This document shows positions 45,447-57,975 of a stretch of 64,000 nt of DNA, piece after piece. The stretch lies in NCBI RefSeq assembly GCF_904849725.1, contig NC_058521.1:562174176-562238175 (forward strand). Direction: 5' to 3'. Made by a program: the position numbers and the translations under genes. How positions within the stretch are numbered: the stretch's first letter is position 1; every line of letters starts with the position of its first letter. This DNA comes from Hordeum vulgare subsp. vulgare (lineage: Eukaryota; Streptophyta; Magnoliopsida; Poales; Poaceae). The notes beneath the pieces are model-generated. The model ran no database searches. It saw only the letters and a list, made by a program, of their open reading frames with translations, and had not been told where the DNA came from.

Positions 45447-46524
45447 TGATACGTCTCCGTCGTATCTACTTTTCCAAACTCTTTTGCCCTTGTTTTGGAC
45501 TCTAATTTGCATGATTTGAATGGAACTAACCCGGACTGGCGTTGTTTTCAGCGGAATTGCCATGGTGTTGTTTTTGCACAAAAATAAAAGTTCTCGGAAT
45601 GACCTGGAAATCAACGAGGATTTTTTGTGGAATATATAAAAAAATACTGGCACAAGAATCAACTGGTGGGACAGAGCCAGGAGCTCACAAGCCCACCAGG
45701 CCCCCCCTTCCCTGGCCTTGCAGGCTTGTGAGCCCCCCGGAGCTCCGCTGCCCCCAATTCCAGCTCTATATATCCTCTTTCGTCCGGAAACAAATCAAGG
45801 AGAAGAGTTCATCGTGTTTTACGATACGGAGGCCCCGCCACCTCCTGTTCTTCCTCTGGAGGGCAGATCTGGAGTCAGTTTTGGGCTCCGCAGAGGGGAG
45901 ACCGTCGCCATCGTCATCATCAACCTTACTTCATCGCCAATCCCATGATGCTCTTCACCGTTCGTGAGTAATCTCATCGTAGGCTTGCTGGACCCGTGAT
46001 CAGTTGGATGAGATCTATCATGTAATCGAGTTAGTTTTGACGGGATTGATCCCTAGTATCCACTATGTTCTGAGATTGATGTTGCTACTACTTTGCCATG
46101 CTTAATGCTTGTTACTAGGGCCCGAGTGCCACGATTTCAGATCTGACCCTATTATGTTGTCGCTAATATATGTGTGTTTTAGATCCTATCTTGCAAGTTG
46201 TAGTCACCTACTATGTGTTATGACCCGGCAACCCCGAAGTGACAATAGCCGGAACCACTCCCGGAGATGACCATAGTATGAGGAGTTCATGTATTCACCA
46301 AGTGTTAATGCGTTGGTCTGGTTCTTTATTAAAAGGAGAACCTTAAAATCCTGTAGTTTCCATTAGGACCACGCTACCATGGTAGGGATGGACAATAGAT
46401 GTCATGCAAGTTCTTTTCCCTAAGCATGTATGACTACATACGGAATACATGCCTACATTAGATTGATGAACTAGAGCTAGTTACATATCTCTCTCTGTTA
46501 TAACTTTTACATGATGAATAGCAT
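45447..46524 (+). repeat. Element A 3' LTR, first part
   Basis: Matches 37429 onward. Broken at 46524 by element B; agcat at 46520-46524 is the target site. Confidence 0.93.
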
Positions 46525-49500
46525 TGATGTCCCACAAGCATATGGGATCGCAGCAGTTTTCGAGGGTAGAGTATTCAACCCAAATTTATTTATTCGACTC
46601 AAGGGGAAGCGAAAGAATATTCTCAAGTATTAGCAGTTGAGTTGTCAATTCAACCACACCTGAAAGATTAGTGTCTTCAAGCAAAGTATCAGTAGCAAGG
46701 TAGTATGATAGCAACGGTGCCAGAAAAAGCCTTGGTTGACGGGATTGTCAATACCGCTTACCTAGCCCCGGCGACAGCGCCAACAAAGTCTTGCAACAAG
46801 TAACATCAGGGTAGCAAGGAACACTAATAGCAGCAGTAGCAACAGCAGCAAAGTAACAGCAGTAGTGACAGCAACAAAGTAACAATAGTAGTGACAGCAG
46901 CAAAGTGGCCCAATCCCTCTTGTAGCAAGGGACAAGCCTAGGCAAAGTAACATAACGAGGACCAGTAGTAAAAGACTCGTAGGAAGTGGATCGGTGATGG
47001 ATGAGTATTACAGATGTGATTCATCACGTAACAGCTATAACATGGAGAGATATGTAACTAGCTCCCGTTCATCAATCTAATGTAGGCATGTATTCCGTAT
47101 GTAGTCATACGTGCTTAGGGAAAAGAACTTGCATGACATCTATTGTCCATCCCTCCCGTGGCAGCGGGGTCCTAATGGAAACTATGGGATATTAAGGTTC
47201 TCCTTTTAATAAAGAACCGGACCAACACATTAACACGCGGTGAATACATGAACTCCTCATACTATGGTCATCTCCGGGAGTGGTTCCGGCTATTGTCACT
47301 CCGGGGTTGCCGGGTCATAACACATAGTAGGTGACTACAACTTGCAAGATAGGATCTAAAACACACATATATTGGTGACAACATAATAGGTTCAGATCTG
47401 AAATCATGGCACTCGGGCCCTAGTGACAAGCATTAAGCATAGCCAAGTAGTAGCAACATCAATCTAGAACATAGTGGATACTAGGGATCAATCCCCGTCA
47501 AGAACTAACTCGATTACATGATAGATCTCATCCAACTCATCATCGTCCAGCAAGCCTACGATGAGATTACTCACGAACAATGAAGAGCATCATGGAACTG
47601 TCGATGGAGAAAGGTTGATGATGACGATGGCGACGATTTCCCCTCTCCGGAGCCCGAAACGGGCTCCAGATGTGCCCTCCAGATGAAGAACAGGATGTAG
47701 CGGCGCCTCCGTATCGCAAAACGCGATGAAACCTTCTCTCTGATTTTTTTTCCAGGCGAAACGAAAGATATATAACTGAGATTGGGGGCGGTGGTGCCAC
47801 GTGGGCCCTACAAGCCCTCATGGTGCAACCATAGGGGGTGGCCGCAGCCCAGGGGCTTGTGGCCCACTAGCATGCCCCCTCCGTTGGATCTTTGCGCAGG
47901 TATTTTTCTTTTATTCCAGAAAAAGCTCCGTAAATTTTCAGGACGTTCCAAGAACTTTCATTTCTGCACAAAAACAACACCATGACAATTCTGCTGAAAA
48001 CAGCGCCAGTCCGGGTTAGTTCCATTCAAATCATGCAAGTTAGAGTCCAAAACTGTAGCGACCCGACTCAAAACGAGTCAAGCCTCTGTGTTTCTGTGCC
48101 ATCCCTGGATCAGTATGCTGGCACACACAGTACATCAATGTATATATCAAAGTGCAATCACATGTAAATAGCGTAAAACTGATATATACCTTAAATATCT
48201 CAGCGGAAGCAGTCAAGGGAGTGGAGTCCCAATAAACACCAACGGCAAGTTGAGTGCGGACCGTAACCCTGAATCGTACTCTTACTCGTCGAAGAAAATA
48301 TCTGCAACATAAGACGTTGCAGCCGTGTAGGTCAGCATATTGAATATGCCGGCAAGTCATCAAAGAGAGGGGTAAAATAATAAACAACTATCTCTACATG
48401 CATATTTGGCAGGTGGGGCTATAAGTTTTGCATAAAGCCAGTTTTATCCTACAACAAGAGAGGGGCTAAAAGCAAAATATTACTACGCTGTTGGTTGTTA
48501 ATGGGATGGTTCCGCCAACCAGTTCTCATACCCAAGTTATCAATATTACCCTCATCAAGTATTTATAATGGTGTTGAGAATTTCAGATAACTTCAGTTCC
48601 TTTGGCTCAAGTTGTCCATGACCGTGGACACGGCTAATCGATTAGGTTTGAGTACTCTGCAGAGTTTTGCACACGTTCCCCACAAGATTTGATCGCCTCC
48701 GTGTATGTCCTTGCACTTCAGGGTGTTTGAAGACCGGATGATCAAAACATGGTCTTTCAACGGGTCCCTCTGAATCCCTGTCGGTGCCCATCCAATCCTA
48801 CCGTTCTTCTACATCTCCTAGCACCGCCTGTCCAGAGTCGCCGCGTTGTCCAACCAAGCCAGAGCCCATAATGACTTGTGGCTGTGCAGGTAAGCCTTGG
48901 GTCTTGAAAATATCTGCCCGTCTCTTTGAGCCTGGGTGAAGCTTTCCGCATGATTTCATGGCCGTCTCCAGCATCCCCGGTCATCCACTGGTTTCTCCAG
49001 GGAGCCGATCAACCGTCCTTCACCCAGAGTTGCATTGCATCACGAGGTCTTGAAAAGTCTTGACTTAACCGGTCTTGGTTATTAAATTATTCTCGCATCA
49101 CTCGTGATAAACTCTCAACCAGAATCCCGTCTACTCAAGCATAGAAATATGAAATTTGTCGTCCCGGGCCAAGTAACGGGGTTGTTGGGTGCCTACCACA
49201 TGATACTACAATATGTAACCATAATTTCCAAGTACCTACTCAGCATGCAATAGGGTTTTGAAGGGTAGAACTACAATGCATAAAACATAGGTAATTCATG
49301 ATCAAATGACTTGCCTGGTATTACTTGATGAAGATAGTCGCTCTCAAAATCCTGATAATTTTACTCGCCACACTCCGAGCAATCTATCGTAAACGAATAG
49401 CATTCAATAAACATTCATGCCAAAAAGGAAGAACCAAAAGAACATAAGAACAAAACATGTCTTTGTGCAAAATAACAACGTACTAAGGTTTAATAAAAAG

Positions 49501-51387
49501 GTCCTAAGTGTGTTGTAAAGTGAAGGTGCATGAATGAGATCAAAAGAGGTAATGGACGATGAACTATTGCTATATAAGCTCGACTTGCATACACTATGGG
49601 AGATGATCAAAAATATTGGGAGAACAACATGAATGTTGTTTGACAAATAGTATAAGACATAATAATTTATTTGTAGAAAGAATTTCTTGAAATGGAGCAC
49701 TACAACGCAAGTTATAGCGAATTGAAGTATGAATTGAATTTGCATTCAAAAGGTCAAGAGAAGTTGAACTGAAGTACGATGGTTACGTACAAAAATATAT
49801 GACATGAGTGTTTAGGGGTAAAAGGAATCAATTGAAAAGGTGGTACGATTTGCAAGATAAGATCAAATGAATGTTCGAATACAAATTTGAATCGCTCAAA
49901 TTTGTAAGGTTCAAAGTTCTAAACTAATGATGCTACTGGATATAGGAGATCAATATGAGCGTGTAGAAAAAAGAATTACTACATTTGAACTAGCGGATCA
50001 AAAGATACAAATACGTCAATATAACATTGAATCGGCTTAGAACGATGTGCACACTTTTGGGCACTAATATATAAATCTGATTTGATCAAAATTGTAAGTT
50101 GAAAGTTAAAACTAATGATGCAAACAGGAAGATTACTTTGATACGAATCCGGCGCAATTGGATTCATCTAAAACGGAGCTACGGATAAAAAGATATGATC
50201 AAAAGAAGTTTGAATATGAATATGAACAGATTTCGAAATTTTAAAATTTCAAAAAAGTTGATATGATAGGTTCATCGGATAGGTGGGATCAAGACGAAAC
50301 ACTAGGCGTTGGTTTCATCTAATTCGGATAAACGAGTAAAAAGTTATGGCTATTTGAAAAATCAGGACCAAGCTGTTTTACGGAAGAAAAGTGCTATGTC
50401 TAAAAGAATTCTAGTAGTAATGTGTAAATATGAAGACTAATTAATATATCTAATTACTCTACCGTATACTAGTGTGGGAATACTAGTCTAGAAATAATAA
50501 ACTACGGGAGTAAAAAAACGAAAAGAAATACCTTTAGAATGGAGAGTAAGAATTAATTCCAATAAGGAGACGACTTCCAGAAATCCCGCCGAAGAGAAGG
50601 AAAAAATATTTTTATTTAATAAATCTAGTTAAACCAAAAGATTGATTTAACCCGAAATAGATGATTTTTGGATGCTCCTATGGGTCTATACTTATAGGTG
50701 AAAGGGAGGTCTAATGGTCCATAGATAGGCAATGTGGGCCTAAACATATACGTAACGTGGAGATAAAAGAAACAAAGCCTCTCATGGGCCAGGTAAAGGT
50801 TCGGCCGGCCGCAAGAAGCGATTCATGCGAGCCGTGCCTTTTTTTTTTGAACAATGTTTTTTTTCTTTAAAAAAAAAGTGAAGAAAACGTAAAAAACGAA
50901 AATAGAGAGAACATTTTACATAGACATATTATATATCAAAATTTTCAGAATATTTTTTTTAAAACATGAACATATTTTCAAAACCAAAATAATACTTTTT
51001 TAAAAAAAATATTTTTTTTCAATAACTTTAAAATGAAAAGGAATTTGAATTTCAAATAAATTGCAAATACTTAAAATTTGAATCAAGACATAGTCTCTGA
51101 TTTTGGAGGGTCATTTTCCTCCTCTCGTTTGATTTTTTTTAATCAAAGGGTTTTATAATATTCAAACTCAAAATTGAAAAGGGATTCAAAATAGAAAATT
51201 TTGGGAAAGTCATTTTATTCCCTCTCATTTTTTTGAGAAGTTTCAAATTCCACTCAAGTTTCAATCACTCAAACAAACAAACAATCAATCTAATAATTAT
51301 ATTAACATTCCAAAATTTATAATTTTGGGATGTTACAAAAACAAGGGCAAAAGAGTTCGGAAAAGTAGATACGACGGAGACGTATCG
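46525..51387 (-). repeat. Element B 3' LTR, interrupted by solo LTR D
   Basis: Plus strand starts TGATGTCCCACAAGC and ends GAGACGTATCG (a change from the terminal A). Without D and one target duplication it is about 1574 bp. The purine tract follows, inverted, at 51388-51400. Confidence 0.9.
48054..51337. mobile_element. Solo LTR D (3284 bp)
   Basis: TGTAGCGACCC to GGGATGTTACA with perfect 5-bp duplication aaaac (48049-48053 and 51338-51342); the empty site is intact at about 59505-59515. There is no internal repeat of either end, no gag or pol, and no primer site, so I interpret it as a solo LTR left by unequal recombination. A short non-coding derivative cannot be excluded. Family not identified. 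Its ORFs are below 120 codons without motifs. Confidence 0.8.
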
Positions 51388-53334
51388 ACTCCCCCAAGCT
51401 TAAAGCCTTGCTTGTCCTCAAGCAACTCAGTTGACAAACTGAGAGAGGCAAAAGACAAACTTTGATGAACTCTGTTTAATCTTGTTGTTGCAACTATGTC
51501 TAACTCACAACCAGAATTTCAGCAACATCACAAGCAAATGACATCTAGGTCTCACGGTAAACTCATATCAATGGCATAATCAACTAGCGAGCAAATAATA
51601 ATAAGCCTCAAGTGTCAACACTTCAATCAAAACAACATGAAGCAGTACGAATAGATGGTATCTCGCTAGCTCTTTTTGAGACCGCAAAACATAAATGCAG
51701 AGCACCTTAAAAGACTAAGGGTTGACTAAACATTGTAATTCATGGCAATGAAGATCTAGTAATAGTCATAGTCAACACAGTTAAAAGCAAAGCATAAAAA
51801 TGATAGAGGTGCTCTCTAATTGGTGCTTTTATAAGAGGAGGATGACTCAACATGAACATAAATAGACATGCCCTTCACAGAGAGAAGCAGTGATTTGCAC
51901 AGGTGCCAGAGCTCAAGCTTTGAAAACAGAGATAATAATTTTGGGCGGCATGCTTTCATTGTCCACGCAATGACTAAGAGTTCTCAATATCTTCCACGCT
52001 ACACATGCTATAGGCGGTTCCCAAACAGAAAAGTAAAGTTTTGACTCCCAACCACCAATCAATCACACTCCACGGCTAGCCGAATCCTCGGGTACCGTCC
52101 AAACCAACATCAATCCTGGGGGGGGGGGGTTTGTTTGCAATTATCTTTTCGATTTGAGCATGGAACTGGGAATTCGAATTACCGGCCCCTTTTCTCGTGA
52201 ATGATAGTGAATAAACACATATCGAGGATAACGCGCCTAGCATGGAAGATACCGGTAGTCCCCTGTCACCAGATGAGCGGTTCGAGCATGCAAAACAGAT
52301 TATTTCTTGAAGATTTAGAGAGTGGCACATGCAAATTTACTTGGAATGGCAGGTAGATACCGCACATAGGTAGGTATGGTGGACTCATATGACAGAACTT
52401 TGGGTTTAGGGAGGTGGATGCACAAGCAGTATTCCCGCTTAGTACAAGTGAAGGCTAGCAAAAGACTGCGAAGCGACCAACTAGAGAGCGACAACAGTCA
52501 TCAGAATGCATTGAGATTAACTAACATTGAGTGCAAGCATGAGTAGGACATAAATCACCATGAACATGAACATCATAGAGGCTATGTTGATTTTGTTTCA
52601 ACTACATGCGTGAACATGCGCCAAGTCAAGCCACTTGAAACATTCAAAGGAGGATACCATCCTATCATACTACATCATAGTCATCTCAACATTCATGTGG
52701 GCATCCAAGACAAACCATTATAAGCTCCTAGCTAAGTAAGCATGGCATAAGCAACTATGATCTCTAAGTTGTCATTGCAAACATGTTTCTCTCACAACAA
52801 AGCTGAATCAGGCATGATGAGCTAGTCATATTTACAAAAACAAAATAGATCGAGTTCATACCAGCTTTTCCAGGTTCAGTCACTTCATCGTATATCATCA
52901 TTATTGCCTTTCACTTGCACGACCGAACGATGTGAACAATAATAAGCGTGCTCGTGCATTGGACTAAAGCTAGAATCTGCAGGCAAACACAAAGGAGAAG
53001 ATAAAGTAATTTGGCTCTTTGAAAGCTAAACAAGTATGCATGCAAGAGCCACTAAACATTGTAACCAACATCTTCTACCTTGACCCAAATAAAAAGAAAA
53101 CTATCTACATGGGAAAGCTCCCAACAAGAAAAAGAAGAAAAAGAAAATCTTTTTGGTTTTTGTCAAACTAGACAGACACACGAGAAGAAAACGAGAAAAA
53201 GAAAATAAACTAGCATGGATGATACAGTGGCAGAGTGTGAACACCGGCTAACAAAGTGAAAGCATAAGCAAGAATGTAAAGTATGTGAGAACACGTACTC
53301 CCCTAAGCTTAGGCTTTTGGCCTAACTTGGTCTA
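51388..53334 (-). other. Element B 3' internal region, non-coding
   Basis: Inverted counterpart of 43522-45446 of A, starting with the inverted purine tract. No coding signal. A run of nine or more G lies near 52120, in place of a mixed C-rich stretch in A. Confidence 0.8.
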
Positions 53335-54354
53335 CTACCAAGGATGGTCCTCGCAAAACCCAAAATCATAACCGGGGTTATACGGGAGCGCTGCAGCCAC
53401 TGCCTGAATAGCTGCCTCACGGAGACGAGCAGCCGTCGCCTCCCTCTCATAATCCTCTGTCTCTCCTCTGGTTATGTAATATCTCCGTTTTACCTGAAAG
53501 TCAAAGAAGGCAGGAGCAGGAAGGGTAATATAGAAAACACGTTGTCGGTTAAATATCAATCGGTATAGGAGGGATTCATCATCCCTCTCAAGGGACTGGT
53601 AGCGTGTCATAGCGACGCGGTCAAGGAAAGCTGTATGGAGTGGGGGATCTCCTGCGCGGATGGGTACTCCAAGAAAATTTGCTATGCGGGTGGCATAGAT
53701 CCCACCAAAGAAATCCCCATCAATAGCATTCTTATTCAGCCTCCTTGCTATAATAGCTCCCATGTTGAAGCTTTTGTCACCTGTCACTGCGCTCTTAAGG
53801 ATACTAAGGTCTGGTGCGCAGAGGTGACAATGCTCAATCTTGCCATTAATGCATCTGCCTATGAAGAGGGCAAAATAATGCAAGGGAGGAAAATCAATAC
53901 TCCCCATGGTAGCTTGCGTAATGTCTCTAGTTTCTCCAACTGTAATACCACAGAAAAATCTCTAACCGAAAATTTAGGAGGATCACTGAGGCTACCCCAA
54001 ATAGGTATTTTGCAAATTCTACTGAAATCCTCTAAATCCATGGTATACGATTTATCATAGAGATCAAACAGTACCGACGGCTCACGACGAGCTAAAAATT
54101 TGAATCTACAAACAAAAGAGGCAGTGAGAGTAACATACTGTTCACATTTATCGGAGATGAATTCTTCGAGTTCGACGTTGCGAACAAATGCATCAAACTC
54201 ATCTTTGAAACCTGCCTCAATCAAAAATTCATCAGAAGGCCATTCACATGGTTGTACCTGCGCGTCCCTAGGTTGGTAAGGATCACGCTCCCGAATCGCA
54301 AGACGGGGACCTCTCTTGGTTGAGGAACCACCATGATAGTTTCTCTTGAAAATC
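53335..54354 (-). pseudogene. Element B Athila ORF-1-like ORF, frameshifted
   Basis: Same motifs as in A (FLIEAGFKDEFDAFVRN, LFDLYDKSYTM, CKIPIWGS, HYFALFIGRCINGK, FNMGAIIARRLN). A T-run near 53953 has one T fewer than A, which breaks the frame. The presumed start ATG of A (42495) reads ATT here. A and B therefore carry different disabling mutations in this ORF. Confidence 0.76.
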
Positions 54355-55134
54355 TTCCTTTTCTGAATTTTTCAGTGACCCAAAGGAAAGGTGAACAAGG
54401 CTCAACTAAACTTGTAGCAACTACTCCCACAAGTGCCTAGAGACCATATTATGCATCAAAACTACTTGGGACCAGCTAGAATCAGCATGCAAAGCTCAAG
54501 AACATGGTCACCAAGGCAGCAAAAATACACGGAGTATAAGGCACTAGAGCAAAAACTAATTGGACCAATGGAGGAGTCACTTACCAAGGAGTAATTTCCC
54601 CAAAACCGTTCGGAGAACGGTGATTTAAGCAAAGAGATCGAAAATCCCAGCAAGAGGAGCAAGAACACGGGTTTGAGCTGCGAAATGATTTTTTCTGGAG
54701 GTAGGAGAAGGAGATGGGAGCAAGAATGAGTGGAGGGGGTGCCTGTGGGCCCCACAAGCCTGGGTGGCGTGGACAGGGGGGTGCCCGCGCCCCTAGGGCT
54801 TGTGGCCCACTGGTGTGGCCCCCAGATAGACTCTTTGTCCCAGTATTTTTCAAATATTCCAGAAAAATCATACTTGATTTTCACAGCGTCCGGAGCACTT
54901 TTATTTTTGGGGTACTTTTCCACCGGATGCTAAGACAGAAAACAGGGAAAATTAAACTAAATCTATCATATTTCTTCTAACCAACCTAAAGAGAAAGCTT
55001 GGAATAGAGGTTTGTGACTCCTCGATTCATCCATCTCATGGTCATCGAAAGAAATCCGTCAATGGGGTTGATCAAATCCCCTCGACAAAACTTTCTCGAA
55101 TCGCGAAAGAAGACGGAGAATTTTCGAATAGTCA

Positions 55135-55735
55135 CTAGGTCACCTCAATGGGGATGCGTATTTCCCCAACAAGCAAATCATACTTCATCTTGACACAGGG
55201 AATAGGGCATTCAAAGCTCCTGATAAGTATCGATGAAGTTTTTTCGATAGCATTGATGCAATGTACTCGATATTGTTTCTTCGGAAAGTGCACCGTATGC
55301 TCATTACCGTTGACATGGAAAGTGACATTGCCTTTGTTGCAATCTATAACAGCCCCTGCAGTGTTTAAAAAGGGTCTTCCGAGGATGACCGCCATGGCAT
55401 CGTCCTCGGGAATGTCCAAGATAACAAAGTCTGTTAAGATAGTGGTGTTAGCAACCACAACAGGCACATCCTCGCAAATGCCGATAGGGAAAGCTGTTGA
55501 TTTGTCGGCCATTTGCAGAGTGATTTCAGTGGGTGTCAACTTATCCAGTTGAAGTCTACAATAAAGAGAGAGAGAGAGGCATAACACTAACACTGGCTCC
55601 AAGGTCACATAAAGCAGTTCTAACGTAGTTACCTTTAATGGAGCAAGGTATAGTGGGCACACCGGGATCACCTAGTTTCTTAGGAGTTCCACCCTTTAAA
55701 GTGTAATTAGCAAGCATGGCGAAGATCTCAAGATC
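55135..55735 (-). pseudogene. Element B protease with two indels
   Basis: After the gag end, a deletion of about 20 bases near 55735 shifts the frame. Seven CT units near 55565-55579 (five in A) add four bases, and the frame then reads the protease correctly from LQLDKLTPTEI through ILGRPFLNTAG to EVT and stop. Confidence 0.85.
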
Positions 55736-57897
55736 ACAATATCTTTCATGTACTTAGCATACGGAGACATCTTGAGCATATCCGTCAAACTCATCTGCAG
55801 AAAGACAGGTATGATCATCTCAACGAAGCGCTCAAAATCCTCATCATCCTTTTTCTCGGATGGTTTGGGAGGAAAGGGCATAGGTTTCTGAACCCATGGT
55901 TCCCTTTCTTTACCATGCTTCCTAGAAGCGAAGTCATTCTTATCGTATCTTCTAGTCTTAGGCTGTGGGTTATCAAGATCAACACTAGGTTCAGTCTCCA
56001 CATACTTTTCATTGCTAGGCTGAGCATCTTCATGAACATCACTATTGATATAATCATTAGGCTCATGTTCTTCACCAGATTGTGTCTCGGCATCAGAGAC
56101 AGAGGCATCGTTTGGACTCTCAGGTGTAGAAACATCAGGGTTGCTAGCGTGCAGGTTCCTATCATATTTCTTCTTCTTTCTAGGATGACTAGGTGCATCA
56201 GTGCTAACTCCTTGAGACTCTTGTTCTACTCTCTTCAGATGACCCTCAGGATACAAAGGTTCCTGAGTCATTCTACTGCCTCTAGTAACGAATCTGATGG
56301 CATTTTCATTCAAATCATTGAGCAAGTCATTCTGAGCTTTAAGTACTTGTTCTACCTGAGTAGTAACCATAGAGGCATGCTTACTCAGAAGTTTAAGATC
56401 ATTGACATTTCTATCCACACAAGTACTTAAATGACTGAGCATACGAGCATTCTTTTCCAATTGTCTGCTAACATAATCATTGAAACTCTGTTGTTTGGCA
56501 AAAAAGTTATCAAATTCATCCATGCATAAGCTAGCAGGTTTATCGAAAGGAATATCACTCTCATCGAACCTACGCAGAGAATTTACTTCTACTACTTGTA
56601 TCGGGTTATCGAGACCATGGATCTCTTCGATAGGTGGTAGATTTTTGACATCTTCAGATTTAATGTCTTTCTCTCGCATATATTTCTTGGCTTCTTGCAT
56701 ATCTTCAGGACTGAGGAATAGAATACCTATTTTCTTCGGAGTTGGCTTAGGAGGTGGTTCGGGAATAGTCCAAGCATTCTCATTGCACAAGATGTTATTC
56801 AGTACAATCTCAGCTTGTTCTACGGTTCGTTCTCTAAAAACACTACCGGCACAAGTATCTAGGTGGTCTTTTGAAGCATTGGTAAGTCCATTATAGAAGA
56901 TATCAAGTATCTCATTCTTCCCAAGAGGGTGATCAGGCAAAGCATTCAGTAGCTGGATAAGCCTCCCCCAAGCTTGTGGGAGACTCTCTTCTTCAGCTTG
57001 AGCAAAGTTGTATATTTCCTTCAAGGCAGCTTGCTTCTTATGGGCATGGAAATATTTCTCAGAGAAGTAATAGACCATATCCTGGGGGCTACGCACACAA
57101 CCAGGAGCAAGATAAGTGAACCAGGTCTTAGCATCATCCTTTAATGAGAAAGGAAACATCTTGAGCATATAGTAGCGGCAGATCTTTTCCTCACTGGTGA
57201 ATAGGGTGGCTATATCGTGCAGTTTGGTAAGATGGGCTACAACCGTTTCAGACTCATAACCGTGAAAAGGATTAGATTCGACCAGAGTGATTAAATCAGG
57301 GTCGACAAAGAATTCATAATCCTTATCGGTCACAAAGATAGGCGAAGTGGCAAACTTTGGGTCGTATTTCATCCTAGCGTTCAGAGATTTGTCTTTCCAC
57401 TTGCGTATAAGTTTCTCAACATCATAGCTATCCTTACACGCAAGAAAATCCTCAGCTATCTCTCCCTCCATAACATAGCTTGTATCAGGCATAACAGGCA
57501 ATTCAGGCATAGTAGCAGGTTCTACTTCAATAGCATCAGAAGTATCATCACGTCTAGAAGCAACTCTAGCAACATTTGCATCAAGGAATGCACCAAGTGG
57601 CAAAGCAGTATCAGGCATAGCATCATCAGGCATAGTATCAAGCATAGCATCATCTAGCATAGTATCAAGCATAGCATCATCAGGAATAGTATCAAGCATA
57701 GCATCATCATAAGCATCATGGGCAGTAGAAGTAGCATCATCAAGCACAAGCGACATATCAAGATTTCTAGAAGGAGGCGAAGTCGCAAACTTACTCAAAA
57801 CTGAAAGTGAATCAAGTGTAGAGCTAGATGGCAGTTCCTTACCTCTCCTCGTAGTGGAAGGTAGGATTTTAGTTCTTGGATCTTTCTGATTCCTCAT
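55696..57897 (-). pseudogene. Element B gag (733 codons, open)
   Basis: Open from MRNQKDPRTK to a frameshifted end VILRSSPCLLITL. Contains the same gag core as A and the Glu codon at the position where A has a stop. The N-terminal part has expanded acidic repeats DDAMLDT (see separate entry). Gag itself looks intact, but the protease fusion is broken, so I treat the ORF as part of a defective polyprotein. It is unlikely to be a host gene. Confidence 0.88.
57595..57715 (-). repeat. In-frame minisatellite in element B gag
   Basis: Several tandem units translating to variants of DDAMLDT (with IP, ML, MP or AL between). A has only two units at 39140-39190. The unit length differs by multiples of three, keeping the frame. 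Confidence 0.85.
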
Positions 57898-57945
57898 AGT
57901 GATCAGCAGACGTCAATCCCAAGTGACTCAGAGAATATAGCTATG

Positions 57946-57965
57946 CCTCCCCGACAACGGCGCCA
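57946..57965 (-). promoter_or_regulatory. Element B primer binding site (tRNA-Asp type)
   Basis: Minus strand TGGCGCCGTTGTCGGGGAGG, ten bases inside the 5' LTR, one change from the canonical tRNA-Asp complement in its first 18 bases. Confidence 0.88.
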
Positions 57966-57975
57966 GAAAAAGCCT

